From NCBI GenBank assembly GCA_001917665.1, contig MNEL01000057.1:20157-84156 (forward strand): a stretch of DNA of 64,000 nt, given 5' to 3'. The notes under the pieces were generated by a model, which ran no database searches, was not told where the DNA came from, and saw only the letters and a list, made by a program, of their open reading frames with translations. This stretch comes from Gemmatimonadetes bacterium 13_1_40CM_69_22. Its GTDB lineage: Bacteria > Gemmatimonadota > Gemmatimonadetes > Gemmatimonadales > GWC2-71-9. The position numbers were made by a program, and so were the translations under genes. Positions 9,766 through 18,091 of this stretch are shown here, piece after piece (position 1 is the stretch's first letter; each line of letters begins with the position of its first letter).

Positions 9766-10821
9766 CTACTCGTTCCCGAGCCCGCGCAACGAGCGGTATT
9801 CGGCGGCGATCACGTGGGGCGCGCCGCGCGCTTTCACTGCGTCGAGCAGCGGGCCGGGGGGCGCGTCCTTCGCGAGCCGCACCAAGTATTCGAGCGTGGA
9901 CTTGCCGTCGCCGGCAGGAAGCACCTCCCGGAGCTCCCAGCGCTTTGCGAGTTGATCGAGCACCGCTTCGACGGCCTGCTGCGCCGGCTCCAGCATGGTG
10001 GTGTGGACGAGCAGCAGAGTGTTAAAGAGCCGCTTCTTGCCTTTGGCGCGATCCTCGATGTAGCGACGCAGGCGGTCCGACGCCGCCGCTACCTTCTCGA
10101 ATTCCCGCGGTGCCAACGCCTGCAACATCTCGGGGTCGCCGATGACCTGATATTCACCGGTGTGCGCGCGCGGAGCCACAATCGCCTGACCGAGCCGGAG
10201 ACGTCCGGCCAACGCCTGGTCCGCGTAGATGTTCCCGACGTTGAACTTCCACAGCGCCAGCAGCGTGTAGTTGAAAACGAGCGACATCACCGCCGACACC
10301 ACGGGGGCGAACACTCCGGCAGCCATGCCCACGCCCAAGGCGAGATAGATGTAGACAATGTCCTTCGTGTCCTTGAGCGTATTGCGGAACCGAATCGCCG
10401 CCACGATGCCGCCGAGCGCAAACGCCAGCGCGAGTGCGTTTTGGACGAGGATGAGCGTGCCGGCGACCGTCATCGGGAGCACGATCACCGTCTGCACCAC
10501 GGACTGGTCGTACCCGCGGTGCTGCTTCGTGATCATATAGACCCAGGCGACGGGTAAGGCGAGTGCGAGCGCTCCGAGCATCGACAGCAAGGTGATGAGC
10601 GCCAAGTTCGCCGAGCCGAGACTGGCAACCCCCGGCGTATTCGCCGCCTGATCGAGCGCGTCCTTCTTGCCGCCGCTGCCGTAAATCGGGGAGACTTTTT
10701 GGAAGGCGTCGAACAGATCGACGATCTGGGGCAAGGCCTTCACGAGCAGCACAACGACGAGGCCCAGCAGGACGTAATAGCCCGCCAACCGCACGAACGG
10801 GGACTGCCAGATGCGCACCAT
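9766..10821 (-). CDS. DUF4956 membrane protein
   Basis: 351 residues. About four membrane segments occupy residues ~13-180: YYVLLGLVVVLLV, then ALITLLSMLGALALALPVAW, a helix near VIVLPMTVAGTLILV, and a pair around the family signature RFRNTLKDTKDIVYIYLALG. A soluble C-terminal half (~200-351) has helical and mixed segments. This is the DUF4956 pattern. As I recall, such proteins often sit beside VTC-type polyphosphate polymerases and CotH kinases; here the neighbours are a CYTH-PPK1 fusion and two CotH-like proteins, which supports a shared role in polyphosphate or phosphate transfer at the envelope. A strong AAGGAG precedes the ATG. It is the first gene of the operon. Confidence 0.85.
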   Translation of the reverse strand: MVRIWQSPFVRLAGYYVLLGLVVVLLVKALPQIVDLFDAFQKVSPIYGSGGKKDALDQAANTPGVASLGSANLALITLLSMLGALALALPVAWVYMITKQHRGYDQSVVQTVIVLPMTVAGTLILVQNALALAFALGGIVAAIRFRNTLKDTKDIVYIYLALGVGMAAGVFAPVVSAVMSLVFNYTLLALWKFNVGNIYADQALAGRLRLGQAIVAPRAHTGEYQVIGDPEMLQALAPREFEKVAAASDRLRRYIEDRAKGKKRLFNTLLLVHTTMLEPAQQAVEAVLDQLAKRWELREVLPAGDGKSTLEYLVRLAKDAPPGPLLDAVKARGAPHVIAAEYRSLRGLGNE

Positions 10822-10884
10822 ACGCGCTCCTTCTAGGCGCCCGGTCGCAAGCGCGGGTCAAGCGCCCCTGAGCGGGGGCCGCAC

Positions 10885-10917
10885 CCCCGTCCCGCAATAC
10901 TACGCGGCGGGACGGGG
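10885..10917 (-). terminator. Hairpin after the BTAD regulator gene
   Basis: A perfect 11-bp stem (CCCCGTCCCGC at 10885-10895 with its complement at 10907-10917) and an 11-nt loop lie between the regulator stop and the DUF4956 gene start. It has no clear T-run, so intrinsic termination is only likely. It separates the kinase/regulator operon from the polyphosphate operon. Confidence 0.5.
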
Positions 10918-10933
10918 CCGGGCCAGACGCACG

Positions 10934-12808
10934 TCAGCTGGCTGGGTCCGCTGCGTCGAGCATGCGCTGCCGCTGCCCCGGCGTCACCATGTCGCGCTCC
11001 ACCACGTCGCGCATGATCCGGGCGACGAACGCGTAGCCGCGCGGCTCGACGGTCAGCCAATGCTGCCACTCGAGCTCATCCAGCGCCGCAGCAAGGGCGT
11101 CGGCGTCGAGCCCCGACCCGCGCGCCAAGCGCGCCGCCGAGACGCGCCCGCCCAGCACCGCCGCGACCTGCAGCACGCGCTGCGCTTCGGTCGTGAAGCG
11201 CCGGAAGCCCATGCGGATGGCGGCCACCACGGCGTCCGGGAGGTCGCCCGGCAAGGTCTGATCGAAGGTGCGGAACGGCTCAGGCCAGGCGCCGTGCGAG
11301 TCCCGCAGATCGAGGCCCACCGCCACCGCCCGCAACAGCTCGACCGCGAGCAGCGGGATGCCCGCCGAATCGGTTGCCACGCGTCGCGTCACGCGGTCGA
11401 GCTCCACGTCGTTGTAGCCGGGCAGCGCCCAGCGCGCCAGCGCCCGGAGCGCGTCGCCGGAGAGCGACTCGAGCCGCACCGCGGCCCCCAGGAGCTCGCG
11501 TCCGATCCGCACCCGCAGCGCATCGAGCTCGGCGCGGGGCGGCTGAGCCGTGATCGTGAAGAGGAGGAACAGCGGAGCCGGAGTGAGATCGCGGGCGACG
11601 GCACCGAGCGCGAGCAACGACTCGCGGTCGACCCACTGCGCGTCATCCACCAGCACGAGAACCGGCTGCTCGTCCGAGATCGCGCGCAGCACTTCGCTCA
11701 GCGCGCGGCCAACTGGCTCCGCCGCCGCGCCGCCGGCGCGGAGCGTGGAGAGCGAGGGCGGGGCCGCCCCTGCCACACCGGGCGCCTCGAGCAGGCCGCC
11801 CCGCGCGATACCGTGCACCCCGCTCCAGGGATCGTGCATGTCTGCCTCCACGGCGCGCACCGCCGCGGTCGCCGCCCCGTCGAGGCGCGCCCGGTCCATC
11901 AGCTCCTCGGCCAACCGCGTCTTCCCAGCGCCTGCGTCTCCTTCGACGATCGCCACGGCAGGCCGCCGCTCCCGCCGACACGCGGCCCACGCGTCGAGCA
12001 GCTGCTCCAACTCAGCGGCGCGCCCCACCAGCGGCGACCGCTGTGCTGTCGCGGCGACGTCCTCGCCCGGGCGCGTGCGGGCGGGCAGCCGCCACACCCG
12101 CTCCCGCCGGATCCGCTCCGCGAGCGCTTTCGTGTCCGCATCAGGCTCGGTGCCCACGTCGGAGTGGAGGCGCGCCGCGAATTCGTCGAAGTGGGCGAGC
12201 GCGCCCGCCCGGTCTCCCGTGAGCGCGAGGCAGCACATGACCGCCCGCACGGCCGCGTCGGAGCTGCGCTCGAGCCCGAGCGCCCGTTGGGCCACGGCCT
12301 GTGCGGCAGTGACGCTTCCCGACCGGAGCAGCTCGTCGACGCGGTGGAGCAGCGCGTCCACGGAACGCGTGCGCCAGAACGTCCGTTCCGCGGCGACCCA
12401 GTCGTCGAGGCCCGACGCGCCCGGGACGCTGAAGCCCTCGAGGAACTCCCCGCTGACGAGCGCGGCGGCGGCCGCGTAGTCCCGCCCGGCCACGAGCGCT
12501 TCGAGCCGATCGATATCGAGCTCGACGGCACCCGCGCCGAGTCGCACTTGGTTGGTATCCGACGTGAGCCCGCCTTCACCGAGGTAGCGGCGCAGGATCC
12601 GCACTGCCTCGTTGAGCGAATGGCGCGCGTCCTTCTCTAGCTTTTCAGCCCACAGCAGCCCGAGCAGATGCTCCCGGGTACGGGTGCGCTTCGGCGAGCG
12701 TGCGAGGTACACGAGGAGCGCCAGGTTCTTGCGCCACAGGAGCTCGGGCGGCGCGCCCATGCCGTTCACACTCACCTCCACGGGCCCGAGGACGCGGCAC
12801 ACGATCAT
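10934..12808 (-). CDS. BTAD-domain (SARP-like) transcriptional regulator with AAA ATPase
   Basis: 624 residues. It opens with an OmpR-like winged-helix region (CRVLGPVEVSVNG through LLGLLWAEKLEKDARHSLNEAVRILRRYLG), then a bacterial transcriptional activator domain of helical repeats up to ~245, then an AAA/NB-ARC-type ATPase with Walker A EGDAGAGKTRL and Walker B VLVLVDDAQW, then a helical C-terminus. This is AfsR/SARP-like architecture. It starts by ATGA overlap with the Ser/Thr kinase gene, which suggests that the kinase controls it by phosphorylation, as AfsK does AfsR in Streptomyces (inference). The N-terminal extension in the longest frame was rejected because it lies inside the kinase gene. 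Confidence 0.88.
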   Translation of the reverse strand: MIVCRVLGPVEVSVNGMGAPPELLWRKNLALLVYLARSPKRTRTREHLLGLLWAEKLEKDARHSLNEAVRILRRYLGEGGLTSDTNQVRLGAGAVELDIDRLEALVAGRDYAAAAALVSGEFLEGFSVPGASGLDDWVAAERTFWRTRSVDALLHRVDELLRSGSVTAAQAVAQRALGLERSSDAAVRAVMCCLALTGDRAGALAHFDEFAARLHSDVGTEPDADTKALAERIRRERVWRLPARTRPGEDVAATAQRSPLVGRAAELEQLLDAWAACRRERRPAVAIVEGDAGAGKTRLAEELMDRARLDGAATAAVRAVEADMHDPWSGVHGIARGGLLEAPGVAGAAPPSLSTLRAGGAAAEPVGRALSEVLRAISDEQPVLVLVDDAQWVDRESLLALGAVARDLTPAPLFLLFTITAQPPRAELDALRVRIGRELLGAAVRLESLSGDALRALARWALPGYNDVELDRVTRRVATDSAGIPLLAVELLRAVAVGLDLRDSHGAWPEPFRTFDQTLPGDLPDAVVAAIRMGFRRFTTEAQRVLQVAAVLGGRVSAARLARGSGLDADALAAALDELEWQHWLTVEPRGYAFVARIMRDVVERDMVTPGQRQRMLDAADPAS

Positions 12809-15642
12809 GGCGAAGCTCCGCAGTGGAGCTCGGACATCCGCCGGGTGGCGCTGTCGGCGCGGGCGCGGTAGCGCGCGTCGCCGCTCGCCCACAATCGCTT
12901 CACATCCCGGTATGCGCGGCACGCGACGTCGCCACGGTCGAGCAGCGGCGCGACGCGCCACCGCGCGAGCGCGCCGAATGCCCAGTCGACTTCGGCGAGC
13001 TCGGGTTCACCGACCGGGTAGCGGTACACGTCCGAGTTCTGGTACCAGACCAGCTCCCGCCGCGCACCTTCTGGCGAAGCAACGCCTTGGTACCACTCCG
13101 CGCGAAGCAGGTGCAGCACGGCGCGGAAGAAGGGATCTGGATCGGACGCTCCTGCCTCCATGACCATCGCGGGCTCTGACAGCTTCAGCGCCTGACGCAC
13201 ATCGCCGCGAGACGCAGCCTCCACAGCGGACAGTAGTCGACCCAAGGGACGGGGCTGCGGCTCGTCCGCGAGCAGGGCGTGCACACCGGCATCGTCCCAC
13301 TCTCCCAGCCGCCGGGCGACGAGGGCGATCATCCACGCGGCTCGCTGCCGCTCTTCCGGAGCGGTCGCCGGCAACGTAGCGCGCTCGGCGAGGGACGCGT
13401 GGATCGACGCCCACCGCGCGCGTCCGGCCGAGTCGGGATCGAACGCGAGCCAAGCCGCCTCGAACTCGTCCGCGAACAGCGCGAGACGCCGTTCGCCGTA
13501 GCGGACCTGGAGCCGGCGTAGCGCCGCACGGGCCGAGTCGACGCGGCCCAGGCCGAGAGCGCCAAAAGTCTGCGCGAGCAGCGCCGAGCGGGCTAGCCGC
13601 GGGCGCGCTTCGAGGATCCGCCCGAGGTCAAGCGCGCCGAGTTGCGCGTCGAAGTACGGCAAATAACGCGCCCCAGCGTCGAGCGCGGTGGCGCCCGCAG
13701 CCTCCGTTTTGCGAACTTGCTCCACCGTGACGCTGTGGGCGCGGGCCGAGTCCAGGAAGCGCCAGGCGAAGGCGACATCGAGGAGCGCGCGAATCTGGGC
13801 GGTGAAGGCATCGCTCGACGGGCCGGTGGAACGCAATTGTATAAGCGCGCGGGTCGCCTCCTCCGAATCGCCGTCTGCGATCGCCCGCCACGCCAGGTGC
13901 TCCCACGCAGGGCCGAAGTCGGCGCGCCCCTCGAGCAGGTCGTTGAACGGCGGTACGGCTTCCCGCCGGGCGCGGCCGATAAGCGGGCCCCGGTGCAACA
14001 GCTCGTCGGCGAGGCGAAACCGCCCGAAGAAGAACTCCGGCCAGCGGCGGACGCCGGCCTCCAAATCGGCGATCCGGTGATCGAGGGGACGTGCCTCAGC
14101 GTCGATGAGCCATTGGTACTGAGCGGGAAACAGACTGCGGTGCTGCTCGTAGCGGGCGACCTCGTCGCTGTCTTCGGGAAGGCTGAGCCACCGGCCCACT
14201 TCGACGTGGCGCCAGTCACAGATCCAGCACGTCGTGTCGGCTGCCGCGGCTCGGCCGTAGGCCGCGTACGCTTCACCCCACCGCGCCTGGGCAAACAAGT
14301 GCTCCGCTGCGAGGAACGCCCCCCGAGCCGCAGGACCCTTGGGCAAGATCGCAGCGGGTAGCGACGGCTCGAGCGCTCGACCCGGACCGAGCAGAGAATC
14401 GAAGCTACCGGCCGCCAGATCCGCGACGCCCTGCCGCCAAGCCATCGCCGGGAACGACGCCACCTTCTGCCAGCGCCCGCCCCCCGGACCCGCCCTCACG
14501 CGAATCGTGTCGCCAGTCGCGTTCACCTCGCCCTCGAGTCGCGTCTTGCGCTGGAACCGGCCCCACGGCCGTTCGCATGGGCCGCGCACGGCTAGATCCG
14601 GATACCGACCGAGAGCGTCTGCGAGGCCGCAGGAGATCGAATCCCCGAGCCACTGTTCTGCGGGCGAACTCGTGGTCGCGAAGCGTGTGATCTGGATTCG
14701 CGTCGGGCCACGCTGAAAGCCGAAGATGTCCGACAACCAGCGGAGGACCAGCGGCCTCCATGCGGGCAAGTTCGCTCCGAGCATGAGACACCCGATGGCA
14801 ATGGCGATCACGCGACGCTGATAGGGCCAGACTCGCGCATGCCAAAGCCGACGCCGGAACGAAGTAGCGTCGCGCCAACGGTCCTCAGGCTTCCACGCGA
14901 GGGCGCGCTTGAGCACACGCGCCTCGAGACGGGGGACACCGGACCACGCTCCGCGAGCCAAGCGCTGAGTCTCGAGCCAGTGCCGGCCCGTGTAGGCCTC
15001 ATAAATCACTAGCGCTGCTGCGTACAGATCGGTGCCCGCCGTCGCCTCCGCTCCGCCAAGCTGCTCGGGCGACCAGTACGCGCGCGTCCCCGGTCTCATG
15101 CCCGGCGCGGTGAGCGGATCGCCGATGGACTCCAACGTCCCGCCCAGTACCTGAACGTTCTTGGCAATGCCGAAGTCCACGAGCACGGCGCTACCGGCGA
15201 CGAGGAAGACGTTCGCCGGCTTCACGTCCCGGTGGACGATGCCACGGGTGTGTGCGGCCTCGAGCGCGGCGAGCAGATCGCGGCCGAGCTTGCGAACCTC
15301 GTTTGCGGGAATCGGCCCTTTTCGCAGGCGATCGGCGACCGTCTCGCCCTCGAGATACTGCATGGTGTAGTACGGCAGGCCATCAGGGGTCTCGTCGGCC
15401 TCGTACACCGGCACAATGTTGGGATGGGAGACGTGGGCGAGGGTCTTCGCTTCGCGCTGGAAGCGCTCGGTGGCGATGGCGGTGTGCAGCTCGGGACGGA
15501 TGACCTTGACGGCGACCGGGCGGTCGAGCGAGACCTGGCGGGCCAATACGACGATCCCCATGCCCCCGCTCCCCAGCTCGCGTTCGACCTGGTAGCCCTT
15601 CTCCGCCAGAGCGGCCCGCACCCGCTCGAAGAACGAGGGCAT
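12805..15642 (-). CDS. Serine/threonine protein kinase with TPR-like periplasmic tail
   Basis: 945 residues. The kinase domain (1-~285) has the glycine loop GSGGMGIV, lysine in VAVKVI, catalytic HRDVKPAN, DFG in VLVDFGIAK and an APE-like SPEQ. One membrane helix follows (VIAIAIGCLMLGANLP, about 290-310). Next comes an adenylate-cyclase-associated-type region (FATTSSPAEQWLGDSISCGL) and then TPR-like helices to the end. This type is abundant in Gemmatimonadota and Acidobacteriota. The start at MPSFFERVR was preferred over an upstream TTG that lies in the neighbouring terminator. The partner is the overlapping BTAD regulator. The signal it senses is unknown. Confidence 0.92.
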   Translation of the reverse strand: MPSFFERVRAALAEKGYQVERELGSGGMGIVVLARQVSLDRPVAVKVIRPELHTAIATERFQREAKTLAHVSHPNIVPVYEADETPDGLPYYTMQYLEGETVADRLRKGPIPANEVRKLGRDLLAALEAAHTRGIVHRDVKPANVFLVAGSAVLVDFGIAKNVQVLGGTLESIGDPLTAPGMRPGTRAYWSPEQLGGAEATAGTDLYAAALVIYEAYTGRHWLETQRLARGAWSGVPRLEARVLKRALAWKPEDRWRDATSFRRRLWHARVWPYQRRVIAIAIGCLMLGANLPAWRPLVLRWLSDIFGFQRGPTRIQITRFATTSSPAEQWLGDSISCGLADALGRYPDLAVRGPCERPWGRFQRKTRLEGEVNATGDTIRVRAGPGGGRWQKVASFPAMAWRQGVADLAAGSFDSLLGPGRALEPSLPAAILPKGPAARGAFLAAEHLFAQARWGEAYAAYGRAAAADTTCWICDWRHVEVGRWLSLPEDSDEVARYEQHRSLFPAQYQWLIDAEARPLDHRIADLEAGVRRWPEFFFGRFRLADELLHRGPLIGRARREAVPPFNDLLEGRADFGPAWEHLAWRAIADGDSEEATRALIQLRSTGPSSDAFTAQIRALLDVAFAWRFLDSARAHSVTVEQVRKTEAAGATALDAGARYLPYFDAQLGALDLGRILEARPRLARSALLAQTFGALGLGRVDSARAALRRLQVRYGERRLALFADEFEAAWLAFDPDSAGRARWASIHASLAERATLPATAPEERQRAAWMIALVARRLGEWDDAGVHALLADEPQPRPLGRLLSAVEAASRGDVRQALKLSEPAMVMEAGASDPDPFFRAVLHLLRAEWYQGVASPEGARRELVWYQNSDVYRYPVGEPELAEVDWAFGALARWRVAPLLDRGDVACRAYRDVKRLWASGDARYRARADSATRRMSELHCGASP

Positions 15643-15692
15643 GGATGGATGTCCCGGCGAGAGAACATCCCGGCCGGTCACCGGAAAGTCAA

Positions 15693-15722
15693 ACGGCCCC
15701 GGGACCAATGCCCCGGGGCCGT
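15693..15722 (-). terminator. Intrinsic terminator after the cupredoxin gene
   Basis: A perfect 11-bp GC-rich stem (ACGGCCCCGGG at 15693-15703 and its complement at 15712-15722) with an 8-nt loop. On the minus strand it is followed by TTTGACTTT. It lies after the cupredoxin stop and before the kinase start, so it separates the two units. Confidence 0.75.
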
Positions 15723-15747
15723 GACGTCCCGCGACGCAGGCAGCGGG

Positions 15748-16230
15748 CTACTGCACCGTGAGCGTGATGTGCATGCCGAGCGCGACGTGCGGCATACAGT
15801 ACCCCTTGTAGTTGCCCGCCGGCGCCCCGGCGAACGACACGTCGTACTTCTCGTTCGGCTGGGTCAGGAACGGGCCGGTGAGATCGCCCATGGGGTTGGG
15901 CATGCCCTTCTTCAGCACGTCCGCGGCGCCCTTCGGGACCGAGTCGGGGTAGAACGCGACGTTGTGCGGGCCGCCCGACACATTGATGAACCGCACAATG
16001 GCGCCCGGCTTGATGGTCAACGTCGCCGGCTCGAACGCGGCCTTGGTGGTGCCGTTGCCGGTCATCTTCACCTCGACGATGACCGCTCCGGTCGCGGGCG
16101 CCGCGGGCGCCGCCGCAGCGTTCGCCGCCGCGGGAACGGCCGCCGCTGCCTGAGACGCGTCCGGTTTGCTCCCGCCGCCGCAGGCCACGGCGCCGAGCGC
16201 GAGAAGCGAGGTGAGCGCAATCAACCGCAT
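15748..16230 (-). CDS. Cupredoxin (plastocyanin/azurin-like) lipoprotein
   Basis: 160 residues. The lipoprotein signal LLALGAVACGGGS gives a lipidated cysteine, followed by a low-complexity Ala/Pro linker and a cupredoxin domain. Type 1 copper ligands are visible: His in GGPHNVAFYPD, then Cys, His and Met in YCMPHVALGMH. A GGAGG Shine-Dalgarno sits 8-11 nt before the ATG at 16230, which decides the start. Likely role: a periplasmic one-electron carrier, perhaps between alternative complex III and a terminal oxidase or copper nitrite/N2O enzyme. The link is inference, since no oxidase is in view. It is divergent from the sulfur enzyme at 16367 across a CRP-type palindrome. Confidence 0.88.
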   Translation of the reverse strand: MRLIALTSLLALGAVACGGGSKPDASQAAAAVPAAANAAAAPAAPATGAVIVEVKMTGNGTTKAAFEPATLTIKPGAIVRFINVSGGPHNVAFYPDSVPKGAADVLKKGMPNPMGDLTGPFLTQPNEKYDVSFAGAPAGNYKGYCMPHVALGMHITLTVQ

Positions 16231-16264
16231 GCTGATGTCCTCCGAGACGATGGCTGGGTGTCGC

Positions 16265-16282
16265 TTGTGAACGCGTTCACAA
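16265..16282. promoter_or_regulatory. CRP/FNR-type operator palindrome
   Basis: A perfect 18-bp palindrome, TTGTGAACGCGTTCACAA, containing TGTGA-N6-TCACA, the classical CRP half-site arrangement. It lies between the divergent cupredoxin and rhodanese/MBL genes, 35 bp from the former ATG and 85 bp from the latter. A LacI-family operator is an alternative reading. Confidence 0.6.
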
Positions 16283-16366
16283 TAACCCGGCGGCCCGCAA
16301 AACGGGAGACCTCGCGCGCCGGGGCCGCGGTTGCATTTTCGCACGCCCGCGACGACACTCATCCCC

Positions 16367-17518
16367 ATGCCGAGCGCCCCGATTCCTCAAATCTCGCCCG
16401 ATGAGCTCGCGCGGCGCCTCGACTCAGGCGAGCCCGTGCAACTGCTCGATATCCGCGCCGCGGAGCGGGTCGCGCAGGGCGCGGTGAGTTTCGGGCCTAC
16501 GCTCGACTTCCGTGCCCTCCCCGCCTCCCAGATCTATCGGCTACCCCACCTCGAGCCGCTCGAGCTCGACCCACGCCGGCCGGTCGTCGTGATCTGCGGG
16601 CATGGCAACTCGAGCAAACAGGCCACGCTGTTCCTGCGCGAGCGTGGGTTCGAGGCGTACTCCGTCAGCGGCGGGATGGCGGCGTGGGAGACGGTGTATC
16701 TGGCGCGAGTCCTCACACCCACGCCCTCCGTGGAGCACGTCGTCCAGCTCGACCGGGTCGGGAAGGGCGCGCTCTCCTACGTGCTGGTGAGCGATGGCGA
16801 CGCCGTAGTCATCGATCCGGGCCGCCACGTCGAGCGCTACGATGAGCTGCTCCAGGAGCTCGGGGCCACGCCGGCCGCGGTGGTCGACACCCACATGCAC
16901 GCGGACTACCTGAGCGGCGCGCGCGCGGCCGCCGCGCGGTGGCGTGTGCCCTACTTCCTCCATCCCGACGACGCCCGCTCCCCGTACGACGGGACCGAGG
17001 GCCGCTTCACCTCTCAACCGGTCACGGAGGGCGACACCGTCGCCTTCGGGCGCGCCACGCTGCGCGTGCAGCACGTTCCCGGACACACCCTGGGCAGTAT
17101 CGCGCTGCTGGCGGACGACGCACTCGCGCTCACGGGGGACTTCCTGTTCGTCCAGTCGGTGGGCCGCCCTGACCTGGGCGGGCAGCGGGACGCTTGGACC
17201 CGGCTCCTGTGGCAGAGCCTCGCGCGGATACGACGCGAGTGGTCGGGCGATCGACTCGTGCTCCCCGCGCACTACGCCGGCGAGCCCGAGCGCCGCGCCG
17301 ACCGCAGCGTCGCGGCGCGCTTCGATGTCATCACGGCGACCAACGAGGCGATCGCCATCCGCGACGAAGCGGCGCTCCTCGGGTGGGTTGCGCACAACAC
17401 GCCCGCGCCACCCGAGAGCTACCGGACGATCAAGCTGGCGAATCTGGGCCTGGTGGATGTGTCGGAGGCGGACGCGGAGATCTTGGAGTTCGGGCAGAAT
17501 CAGTGCGCGGTGAAATAG
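16367..17518 (+). CDS. Rhodanese-metallo-beta-lactamase fusion (persulfide dioxygenase-like)
   Basis: 383 residues. The N-terminal rhodanese domain (1-~125) has an active-site cysteine in VICGHGNSSKQ (Cys77). The C-terminal metallo-beta-lactamase domain (~130-383) has HMHADYLSG (His176, His178, Asp180), GHTLGS, a GDFLF aspartate and LPAHYAG, as in ETHE1-type persulfide dioxygenases. The usual role is oxidation of glutathione- or other persulfides to sulfite, with the rhodanese handling sulfane sulfur. Domain order is rhodanese first, the reverse of the better-known CstB-type fusions. The start was placed at MPSAPIPQ since the longer frame runs into the divergent promoter. Its stop codon begins the palindrome shared with the cupin gene. 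Confidence 0.88.
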   Translation: MPSAPIPQISPDELARRLDSGEPVQLLDIRAAERVAQGAVSFGPTLDFRALPASQIYRLPHLEPLELDPRRPVVVICGHGNSSKQATLFLRERGFEAYSVSGGMAAWETVYLARVLTPTPSVEHVVQLDRVGKGALSYVLVSDGDAVVIDPGRHVERYDELLQELGATPAAVVDTHMHADYLSGARAAAARWRVPYFLHPDDARSPYDGTEGRFTSQPVTEGDTVAFGRATLRVQHVPGHTLGSIALLADDALALTGDFLFVQSVGRPDLGGQRDAWTRLLWQSLARIRREWSGDRLVLPAHYAGEPERRADRSVAARFDVITATNEAIAIRDEAALLGWVAHNTPAPPESYRTIKLANLGLVDVSEADAEILEFGQNQCAVK

Positions 17519-17557
17519 ACGTCAGACAGACGTCAGACATCTGACGTCTGACGTCTA
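17516..17557. terminator. Stop-to-stop bidirectional hairpin with period-7 TGACGTC repeats
   Basis: An imperfect palindrome runs exactly from the TAG of the plus-strand gene to the TAG of the convergent cupin gene. The inner stem is AGACGTCAG (17528-17536) with CTGACGTCT (17541-17549); the outer stem is TAGACGTC with GACGTCTA; a 4-nt bulge lies between. The arms are built from repeated TGACGTC. It probably terminates both transcripts. Confidence 0.65.
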
Positions 17558-17890
17558 TTCTACTGGCGCCTGGAGCACGACGTACGTCCAATCCGTTCCG
17601 CCCAGGGTCTGCAGCCCGTACGGCACGCCCGCGGGAATGTGCACCAGGTCGTTCGCCGCCACCTCGATGCGGTCACCGTCGAGCAGCATCACCCCGCGGC
17701 CCGTGAGCGTGAAGATCAGAATCCCCGTCGCATCTTCCACGGAGATCGGCAGCGCGGCACCGGGTTGCATGATCATGTGCTCGAAGCTGAGCCCGGCGAG
17801 CATGCCGGGGAGATTGAGAACCGTATGGCGGCGCAAGTCCTCCGCCGTCGTAGGCAGCTTGGTGAGGCGGCGGTAAGTGTAGCGCGGCAC
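17555..17890 (-). CDS. Small cupin-domain protein
   Basis: 111 residues with a GTG start at 17890 preceded by GGGGACGGGG. It is a single conserved-barrel cupin: MIMQPGAALPISVEDATGILIF, then LTGRGVMLLDGDRIEVAANDLVHIPAGVPY, fitting cupin motifs 1 and 2, though motif 1 lacks the usual HxH pair, so metal binding is doubtful. Such small cupins act as sugar-binding, quercetinase-like or regulatory proteins. Nothing in the neighbourhood fixes its role. The longer frame upstream of 17890 is low-quality arginine-rich sequence and was not used. Confidence 0.7.
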   Translation of the reverse strand: MPRYTYRRLTKLPTTAEDLRRHTVLNLPGMLAGLSFEHMIMQPGAALPISVEDATGILIFTLTGRGVMLLDGDRIEVAANDLVHIPAGVPYGLQTLGGTDWTYVVLQAPVE

Positions 17891-18091
17891 GAGTCCCCGT
17901 CCCCTAGGGCGCGGCAATCGTACGGCCGACAACGCACAGGCGCGCTCCAAAATGGCGCTGCGCGTCCCCTCCCCGCAACCCCTTGGCGCACTGCACAGTA
18001 CCACACCCGCCCCCGCCGTCGTGACGCCCACTGTGCAACCCGTTCCATGTCAATCGTCTCTCATGGCGTCCCTTCACAGGAACCGGTCGCC

